Source of the DNA: Chenopodium formosanum
Taxonomy: Eukaryota > Streptophyta > Magnoliopsida > Caryophyllales > Amaranthaceae
DNA: 64,000 nucleotides
Reading direction: 5' to 3'
Assembly (NCBI GenBank): GCA_024500155.1
Contig: CM044874.1
Coordinates: 995,001 to 1,059,000 of the forward strand
The position numbers were made by a program, and so were the translations under genes. This document shows positions 56,149 to 64,000 of this stretch, piece by piece (positions within the stretch are counted from its first letter, which is position 1; the number at the start of each line of letters is the position of its first letter). A model generated the notes under the pieces. It had not been told where the DNA came from, did not search any database, and saw nothing but the letters and a program-made list of their open reading frames with translations.

Positions 56149-56981
56149 ATGTCTAAGTTAGAACCTCTTGATGGAAAGAATTATAAACGTTGGGCTGTTA
56201 GGATGCGTTTTTATTTGGAGCAAATTGATGTTGCATATGTTATAATTTGTCTGATGTTAAGTTTGCTAAGGATGATAGAACCTGTAAGGGCATGTTGTTG
56301 CATTATATGTCAAATAGTCTGTTGGATATTTATATGGGTTTTTATCATGCTAAGGATATTTGGGATGCTTTAGAGAAAAAATATGGGACTGATGATGCTG
56401 GTACTAAACGTTATTGTGTTAGTAAGTGGTAAAGTTTTCAAGTTGTTGATGATAAGCCTATTATTGATCAGATTCATGCTTATGAGAGTGTTTGTATTAA
56501 TATGGCTACTGAAGGTCTGTCTATTTGTGATACTACCCTTGCTATTATTCTGATTGAGAAACTCCCTCCCTCTTGGAAGGATTTTCGTAACCAACTCATG
56601 CACAAAAAGAAAGACCTAACCTTAGAGGAGCTTGCTGCTCACCTCAAAATTGAGGAGGAAAACCGTATCAAAGACAAAACCCCTTCTGTTTTTCCTTCCT
56701 CTTCCTCATCCAAAGCCAATCTTGTTGAACCCAAACACAACAACCAGTCCAAAGCCAATAACAGTTCTCTTAAGTCTAAAGGGAAGGTTCAGAAGTACAA
56801 GTTTAAGGGTACTTGTTTTGAGTGTGGTTTGACTGTTCACAAGGCTAAGGATTGCAGGGTCAAGAAGAAGAACAATGGGCAAAGTCAAGCAAATCTTATT
56901 GAGGATTCTAACGTTATTGTTGTTATTGTTTTAGAAGCTAACTTTACAGGTAATGTTGCTGAGTGGATTGTTGACACTTGA
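56149..56981 (+). pseudogene. Copia gag with zinc knuckle
   Basis: SKLEPLDGKNYKRWAVRMRFYL is the canonical copia gag start; a frameshift near 56245 moves to SDVKFAKDD. Later ILIEKLPPSWKDFRNQLMHKK and a CFECGLTVHKAKDC knuckle (CX2CX4HX4C, one residue pattern altered from the usual GxxGH) follow. A TAA interrupts at about 56430. The frame ends at a TGA (56979-56981) that falls right after the Asp-Thr of the protease active site. Confidence 0.8.
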
Positions 56982-58120
56982 GCTATCTGCGCCAAAAAGG
57001 ACATGTTCACTACCTTATGACAAGGTTGAAGGTGAAAATGTTTTCATGGGCAACTCAGCTTCTGCTTCTATCCAAGGCAAAGGGAAGATCGTTCTCACTC
57101 TCACTTCTGGAAAATTTTTGCATGTTCCAGAAATGCGCAGGAATTTAATTTCTAGCAGTTTACCCATGAAAGCTGGACTGAAGCTCTCTTTTGATTCTGA
57201 TAGATTAGTTCTTACTCGCAATGGGGAATTTGTGGGAAAGGGCTTTTGTAATGGGGGGCTTTTTACTCTTGATGTTAAAATTGACACTATGAATAAGAAT
57301 GCTAGTACTTCTTCTGCTTATATTGCTGAGTCTATTGATTTATGGCATGCTAGATTAGGTCACGTTAATATTGATTCTTAAAAACTTAAATTTGATTCCA
57401 AGTTTTTCCAACACTGATTTTTCGAAATGTCAAATTTGTGTTGAAGCCAAATTTACAAAGAAGCCATTTAAATCAGTAGATAGACAGACTGAAGTACTAG
57501 AGCTTGTTCATAGTGACTTGAGTGATTTTAACAATCACGAAAGTAGAGGGGGTAAAAAGTATTACATTACTTTTGTTGATGATTGCTCACGTTTTTGTAT
57601 GGTTTAGGAAATGTTCCTCAAATATAAAGCTGAGGTAGAAAACCAATTGGACAAAAAGATTAAGAGGGTTAGGAGTGACAGGGGTGGTGAGTACAGCCCT
57701 GACACTCTTAAGGCATTTTGTGAGCAACTTGACATTGTTCATGAGACAACATCTCCCTATTCACCCGAACAAAACGGTATAGCTGAAAGGAAAAATAGAA
57801 CTTTAAAGAATATGATGAATTCTATGCTTATTAGTTCTGGGCTTCCTAATAACATGTGGGGGGAGGCTATTCTTTCTGCTTGTCATGTTTTGAACAGGGT
57901 TCCTCACAAGAAGCTTGACAAGACTCCATACGAAATATGGAAGGGACGAGCGCCAAATCTGAAATACTTGAAAGTGTAGGGGTGCCTAGCAAAAGTAGGC
58001 ATACCTAGTTTCAAGAGGGATAAAATTGGTCCTAAAACTGTTGATGCTATTTTTATTGGCTATGCTTATCAAAGTGCAGCTTATCGTTTCTTTGTTAAAG
58101 GTGCTAACGACTCTTATGCA
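56982..58120 (+). pseudogene. Copia protease remainder and integrase
   Basis: After the protease (GKGKIVLTLTSGKFLHVPEM), pre-integrase LWHARLGHVN and a stop at 57379 are followed by the HHCC/GAG part CQICVEAKF and the integrase core: VHSDLS (first Asp), FVDDCSRF (second Asp region), then ENQLDKKIKRVRSDRGGEY, YSPEQNGIAERKNRT (catalytic Glu region). Stops at about 57605 and 57977. Confidence 0.85.
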
Positions 58121-58381
58121 GGTGGCCATATCATTGAAGCGAGAGATGTTGAGTTCTTTGAGAACATTTTTCCTTTGAAAATGTCTCCTTCTAATGATAG
58201 TGGATTAAATGCTAGTAGTTCTGTTAGTTTACCTATTGCTAATGCTCCTATTACTAACGATGATTCTGTTTTGGAGCCAAGGAGAAGCAAAAGGGCAAGA
58301 AAGGAAAACAGTTTTGGTCCTGATTTTATTACTTCCTATTTATCTTAATCTTCCTTAATTGATGATGATTTTGATGATTTT

Positions 58382-59717
58382 GTGCATATATTTATTTTGG
58401 AAGATGATCCAAGAACCTATGATGAGGCAATGAGGTCAGTTGATGCTGTTTTTTGGAAAGAAGCAATTGATAGTGCATTACAATCAATTCTCAATAATAA
58501 CACTTGGGAATTGGTTGAACTTCCTAGAGGTTGTAAGCCCATTACTTGTAAATGGATTTTTCGGAAAAAATTAAAGGCCGATGGATCCATAGACAAGTAT
58601 AAGGCAAGGATAGTAGTGAGGGGTTTTACTCAAAAGTTTGGCATTGATTATTTTGATACTTACTCCCCTGTTACTAAAATTGCAACCATTAGGACTTTAA
58701 TTGCTCTTGCTTGCATTTTTTATCTTGTTGTTCATCAAATGGATGTCAAAACTGTGTTTTTGAATGGTGACTTGGATGAGGAGATTTATATGGTCCAACC
58801 TGAAGGGTTTGTTGTTCCAGGCCAAGAGAACAAGGTTTGTAAGTTAGTCAAGTCATTGTATGGGCTCAAGCAAGCTCCAAAGCAATGGCATGACAAATTT
58901 GATAAGACTATGACTGGTAATGGTTTTCATGTTAATGAAGGTGACTCTTGTATTTATTTTAAGCATGATAGTCATGGTTGTGTAATTATTTGTCTTTATG
59001 TGGATGATATGTTGATTTTTGGGACTGACTTGGATCGAGTAAATGAGACAAAACAGTTTTTGAGTTCGAATTTTGAAATGAAAGACATGGGTGAGGCAGA
59101 TGTGATTTTGGGAGTAAAAATCAAAAGGACTCCAAAAGGCATAATCAGTCACACTATGTTGAAAAGCTTCTTAAAAAGTTTGACTCATTTAATGTCGATC
59201 CGGTTAAGACTCCATATGACCCAAGTTTCCACCTAAAGAAAAATAATGGTAATCCAGTTAATCAGTCTAAGTATGCTCGAATTATTGGTAGTGTTATGTT
59301 TCTAATGAACTACACTAGACCTGACATTGCTTATTCTGTTAGTAGGTTGAGCAGGTACACTCATAACCCATGCAGTGATCATTGGATTGCTCTTAGGAGG
59401 TTGCTTAGGTACCATAAGGGTACTGCGGATTGGGGTTTGCACTACTCCAAATTTCCTGGAGTATTGGAAGGTTTTTGTGATGCCAACTGGTTATCCGATA
59501 ATGATGAAGTTAACTCCACTAGTGGCTATGTCTTCACCCTTGGTGGTGGAGCTGTATCCTGGAAATCTTGTAAGCAATCTTGTACTGCTATGTCTACTAT
59601 GGAATCTGAGTTTATTGCTCTTGAATTGGCAGGCCATGAGGCAGAATGAGGAACATGCTTGCAGATATTCCGCTGTGGGGGAAGCCAGCTCCTTCAGTTG
59701 CACTTCATTGTGATTCT
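58382..59717 (+). pseudogene. Copia reverse transcriptase and partial RNase H
   Basis: RT starts DPRTYDEAMRSVDAVFWKEA; the catalytic YVDDM box is at about 59000 and FLNGDLDEEIYMVQPEGF at 58759-58812. A frameshift near 59150 is followed by RNase H from MNYTRPDIAYSVSRLSRY with CDANWLSDNDEVNSTSGY and SCTAMSTMESEFIAL. Another frameshift follows at about 59647, and the domain is cut after the CDSR motif. Confidence 0.85.
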
Positions 59718-59924
59718 AGAAACTAAAGCTCGGAAATGCTATTATATTTTCAAAACCCAAGAAAAAATGAACCCATCCCACATTAACTGCTCTCAGTGAG
59801 CAGTCTGAGCACACATCAAAATTAGAATTCAATATTAATAGTCTGAGCACAATAGAAATGGATAAACAAGTCAAGAATTGTAAAAAAAACATTAAAAAAC
59901 ATAATAAAAGTAAATGAAAAAAAC

Positions 59925-62714
59925 CTCGTTCACTCGTTCAAGTTTGTAAAATACTACAAAATTGTTGTGAAGCATGGATATGGTGTCCTTCCACATTTGG
60001 GGGCGTAACAATGGAATGCATTCATTGGAGATAGTATAGTTTATAAGCCTCGTACTTCCCTGAAATTACGAGGACATAATCAATTAGCTGAAAAGAACAA
60101 TAAATTCATTCTGTACTCTTCATCAACAATAGTTGCATAACAGTTTTAGCTATTGAAATCATCAACTTGTCATCATAAAAATACCTTGGTTCTGGAATTT
60201 AGCTTCAGGGAGAGAGTGATGCTGAGGACAACCATGTCAAGGTCAGCACGAGACTCTCTACTCCTGTTACGTGTATGACCACAATTTGGGAACAGAAAAG
60301 GCTTTACAAAAGTCAATGCAGCTGGTACTCAAATGAATTGTCAGCAGAAGAACTTTTTCTTCCTTTAAAAACAGAAGAAACGGAATAGAAAAATGATGTT
60401 TGTGTGTGTGTGAAGAGGGGGGGGGGGGGGGGGGGGGTGCATAAATATTCGATAACTTTTGTCATGATAAATAGCAAAAAACATGGAAGACGATAAGTAA
60501 CAATGGACCAAAACAGCTAGAATAAACCAAAAAAAGCCATTACTTACTGCTGACAATAGGGGAAAAATAGGCTGAATTCAAGAAATGGCTCCAGGATAAG
60601 CTTCAGGGCATTTCCTAAAGGGGGCTCCATGTCTTCTGTAACTATCCTTTTCCTTTCTGAAGTTACAAACGCAGCAAGGGGCCAACACAAGAACTTCAAG
60701 GCATCCAGATAAAACGACAGATATGCTTCTCCATTAATTGACTTACAGAATTTTGAAGCCTTAGAGCTTAAACATAATGATTCTTTCTCGTCAAAATCCC
60801 AGAATGCACGACTTTCTGGCTCATCACAGACTTCTGAGTTGAAAGTGTAGTAATTCTTGCCGTAGCTCAGCAAAGCAGATATATGTTGTAGTTTATCCCA
60901 GCCTTCGGGCAAGACCCCCACAGAAGAAGTAGAGCTCTTCGAAGCTGAAGACAAACAGCTGTTTGATTCAAACCTGAACTCAAAAAAATAGAGCCCTAGA
61001 GCATAAAGCTGCTGAATAAGTTTGAAGTTTTCCAAATCCTGCCAGAAAAATCACAAGCAACATTGAAATTGTGCTAGTAAATAACATGGAAAAACGTATA
61101 TCAAAAAGTTATTATTTGTGAAATTCCAAGCTAAGAACCTGAGAAAATTTGCTATTGTACAGATGCGTAGCAATGGAGAAGCGGATATCCTTGCTTACTG
61201 ATCGGCATTTGTCTGTAAATTTTGATACAAAATTTACAAATTCTTCTAGTTCTTTCCATGTTGTTCCCTAAAAAAATTAAAGAAATTTAAATATAAAACA
61301 AAAACAAAAATGAACTTTAAGGGATCGTTTGGCATCACTGTAGTTTTCATTTTTTTGGTTTTTTGTTTTTGAAAGTCATATGATATATTTCATCAAAAGA
61401 ATAAAAAATTAGTCAAATTTATTAGGATCATCATGATTTTGAAAACTAACAACAAAAAAGTGCAAACCACTTTTTCTGGTTTCCTGTTTTTTGTTTTCAA
61501 AAAAACAGAAAACAAAAAACGAAAACGAAGGAGCCCTAAGCAAATATCCTTGGTGTTATATTAAGTTATTAACCAAGCAAAGCATATTCCTCGTCTCAAT
61601 TCAGTTATTCTGTAATTTGAATCATCAAACACAAGCAACCTTAATTTCTAAAGTTATTAATACAGCAAAAACAGTTTAATTACCTGCTGACTTCGAGCAT
61701 TTAACAATCGTATGTACTCATTAAATGTATGTGCACAGAAACGTGCCAAAACCTTTTCAAAATTCGCAACATCTCTAACCAGAAAGAGTGCACAAGTCTT
61801 CATGTGAGTTAATAGCTTCCACTGCTGCTTAGTACGTGCATTGGCTTTCAAATGCCTAAGAGCACCAATTCAATAAAATAAACTCTTGACAAAGACAGCA
61901 TCAAGTAATAATTCAAACAATCATAGCATGTAAATCAATTCTAACCCAAAATGATTGAATAATTAAAATTCAGTTAGCAATAATAGGGCCATAGTATTGA
62001 GTAAACAAAGTCAAGCAAGATATCCATAATTCAGTTGAATAATTAAAATGCATAGTGTAATGAACATGAACGGAGACGTACCAGAAACAAGGGCGAACCA
62101 CGGCAATCAAATCCAAAAGATCGGTATACTTTTCGGTCCCGGCATCCTTAACACTACTCAACGACACACACTGCGCAATATCAACAGCCAAATTCACAAT
62201 TAAGTCCACAAATTCATCTTCGAGCCGGCCATCAGAAGGAGGAACGAGGTTGCCCTTGGAAACCTTACATTTTGGATATTGAAGAAGCTTAACAACACCA
62301 AGATCCTCCAAAACCCTAAATCCCTCATAAATCGCATCGTCGTACCTCTTCCACTTCATCAAGCAATGCACATACCTAGCTCTATGCAAATGCACAGAAT
62401 ACGGCTTACAATCCAAGGACAACTGAGGCGCCACAACATCCAAACAATCCAAGCACAATTTGTAACAATCGAGCAATTGCGACACAAATTCGTTGGTTTT
62501 GGGATGTTTCGGCGATTCTGAGAGGCGTTTCGGGAGGAGAGTGAGGGATTGATTAAAGAACGGTAGAAATGTCTTCGCAATTGGATGAATTGAGGAAAGA
62601 GAAAGGTTGCAAGAAGTCGGAGAATAGAGTGTGGATTGAAGTGAAATCGTAGGTTTCGAGCTTCGATTTGTAAGAATCGAGCTTCAATTGAAATTCAAGT
62701 GAAACCGTACCCAT
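59925..62714 (-). pseudogene. ESP: Separase (copy B), N-terminal exons; exon 1 frameshifted
   Basis: Exons in order: 62082-62714, 61684-61855, 61139-61267, 60548-61038, 60185-60263, 59925-60059; all joins are in phase. Exon 1 starts MGTVSLEFQLKLDSY (an 18-bp longer start than copy A), but a 20-bp deletion at about 62570/62571 shifts the frame into TAA at 62553-62555 after about 48 codons. Downstream the original frame is open, so only this lesion breaks exon 1. Exon 4 is the longest (about 164 residues). Exon 6 ends at a weak GTTTTT donor 200 bases from the copia truncation. No middle exons are found between 59925 and 52381. Confidence 0.75.
61321..61543. mobile_element. Possible MITE in separase intron 2
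   Basis: About 220 bp beginning AAGGGATCGTTTGGCATCAC and ending GAAGGAGCCCTAAG, with partly inverted ends and interior inverted words (AAAAAACAGAAAACAAAAAAC / GTTTTTTGTTTTTG). No clear TSD. Confidence 0.4.
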
Positions 62715-62850
62715 GGCGGATGAGAGGGAAATAGAGGAAGGGTAGTGGTGAAATCGTACACTTTGAAACGGAAGGAGGAGAAAATGAGCGCCAATTATTT
62801 TGTACGGTGTACGTACTTCAACCTATTTTTTTTGGAGTTGTGCTCTAGTA

Positions 62851-62941
62851 CTACATCCGATCCAATTTACTCGCAACAAAAGGGTATTATTTGTGAGACA
62901 TTAAATATTCTTTTATTGCGAGTAAATTTGACCAGAGGTAG
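62851..62941. mobile_element. Stowaway-like MITE, 91 bp
   Basis: CTACATCCGATCCAATTTAC at the left and GTAAATTTGACCAGAGGTAG at the right are inverted; TA flanks on both sides. Interior GGGTATTATTTGTGAGACAT matches the other small MITEs. Absent from the left arm, where CTACG remains between TA dinucleotides. Confidence 0.8.
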
Positions 62942-63249
62942 TATGTCATGTTCTGCACTGCTTTATTCTGCTAAAATCTGCTTTGTTTTGCCAGAAATTC
63001 AAAAGAACAGGGGTCTTTATCGTTGTTCAAATTGCAAGATGAAATAATCTGATTGTTGACTTTCTTTGTGAATTCAAAGATTTATACTAATAAATATAAC
63101 CCTAATTTTGCCCCAATTCAATTTATTATTTGGGTAAAAGTAACAACAAAATTTTAAAGTCAAAGAAAAGAAGACTGAATCAGGTTAAAATCCAAAGTTT
63201 TGCCTATAGTCTCACATAGATATATAAACATGCCTACCAAAAGTACCAA

Positions 63250-64000
63250 ATACTAACATGTCTGTCCTTTCAAAGTTGTATCACTAAACTCCCATTTTCT
63301 CCACGATCTTAGACTTGATACACTCAATGCCAAAAGAATACCCCCAAGGATCACACCAAAGCTAATGGAAGAAAGGCTTCTAGTTAGCATAAACTTAAGG
63401 AAGCCACTAACGGACATAATTGTCTCTGCAAATGTAACAAGTATATAAGAGAGACTAGTCAAAGAAAGATTGAAAACTACAGTTTAGCAAACCATTGAAC
63501 TAATTTAGGGAGAATAAACATGCACTGGAGTCATTGGACTATGAAAGTTCCAAACAATCCAGAATTCTGATACCAAATGACAAAATTGGAAACTTTGATA
63601 CATAAAATATGATTGACAGCATGATCCTAGACGTAATAATCTCATTAGAGTAACATAAATTGGTTTTAAAATTCTGCTGTATTTAAAGATACAATTGAAT
63701 GTCATACCATATGGTTTCCCAATATAGAAATCACAGACTTTGAATACATCATATAAATCACGAGTAGAAGCAAAGGTCTCCACTACATCCTTCACAGGTT
63801 CCGAGGAGGGATGTTGCGGCAGAATATTTTCTACCCCCTCATTCCCTTGTCCATCTCCGGCACTAACCTGCTCTTATTGTTGTCTTGGTGGTGGCGATTG
63901 TTGTGGCCGCTGCTGGTGGATCAGTTGATCCAGTTGCTGTGGCGACTGCTGCTGCTGCCTTTGGTAGTGGCAGTATTGCGGCGGTTGCTGCGGCCACAAC
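63250..64000 (-). pseudogene. FAX/TMEM14-like gene, copy B (partial, with a stop in the Gln-rich part)
   Basis: The same two exons as copy A, starting from the right: EPVKDVVETFASTRDLYDVF ... GKP, and a last exon with GGILLALSVSSLRSW and KGQTC. Upstream, the Gln-rich frame (63880-64000) runs into TAA at 63874-63876 where copy A has CAG. In this copy the frame is open from after that stop to the domain exon. Window end cuts the gene. Confidence 0.5.

Larger units (their letters stand above)
55292..59717 (+). mobile_element. Ty1/copia retrotransposon, degenerate and 3'-truncated
   Basis: Contains an LTR/leader (from TGTTGG at 55292, with TATATATA near 55800), then gag, protease, integrase, RT and RNase H in copia order. 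The sequence stops inside RNase H after ALHCDSR at about 59717; no polypurine tract or 3' LTR follows, and the right flank is separase intron. Its strand is opposite to separase. Confidence 0.85.
61561..64000. repeat. Right arm of the segmental duplication
   Basis: Same orientation as 1-3270; lacks the 957-bp element at 1328-2284 (joined at 63030-63036) and instead holds a Stowaway-like MITE at 62851-62941. Continues off the right edge. Confidence 0.93.

Overview
This window is nuclear DNA from a flowering plant, almost certainly a eudicot. The gene set points towards the Caryophyllales (Amaranthaceae-like), because of an amaranthin-type lectin gene fused to a pore-former domain and many short 'ACTCCGTA' Stowaway-type repeats; that placement is inference. 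The sequence is AT-rich, intron-containing and packed with nested transposons. Long open frames are few, so most genes were assembled from exons by protein similarity plus GT/AG sites with matching phase.

Layout. 1-3290: left arm of a segmental duplication, holding the first two exons of a separase gene (minus strand, continuing off the left edge) and a FAX/TMEM14-like membrane protein gene; a 957-bp terminal-inverted-repeat element with an array of CCCCCGG hairpins sits between them. 4066-5951: a solo LTR with a perfect 5-bp target duplication. 6.3-8.7 kb: tandem repeats, MITEs, LINE tail, SINE. 9457-13422: a four-exon amaranthin-like lectin/aerolysin gene with hAT and Stowaway insertions in intron 2. 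13.4-24.9 kb: LTR retrotransposon debris, mainly a minus-strand Ty3/gypsy element with gag, a 3' LTR and no pol, whose gag is split by a second solo LTR of the 4-kb family; it contains several palindrome-rich minisatellites. 24.95-32 kb: two inverted copies of a 'putative gypsy type transposon' (PF04195-like) gene around a foldback MITE. 33-34.7 kb: hAT deletion derivative. 36-38.9 kb: a small unrecognised gene and a LINE RNase H fragment.

39.5-47 kb is a small gene cluster: a 1.9-kb tandem duplication that appears to carry the promoter and 5' UTR exon of the next gene, a cytosolic trypsin-like protease homologue (43817-44884), a DUF247 fragment, and an intronless YJU2 splicing-factor gene. 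47.4-62.7 kb is a separase gene on the minus strand: the C-terminal protease exons (with catalytic His and Cys) lie at 47.5-52.4 kb, the N-terminal exons at 59.9-62.7 kb, and a degenerate, 3'-truncated Ty1/copia element lies between them. Its first exon carries a 20-bp deletion with a frameshift. 61561-64000 is the right arm of the segmental duplication and repeats the separase 5' end plus the FAX-like gene.

I found no convincingly new molecular system. The most notable signals are the lectin-aerolysin gene, the broken separase duplicate, the tandemly duplicated promoter, and the recurrent amplification of short odd-centred palindromes inside unrelated transposons.
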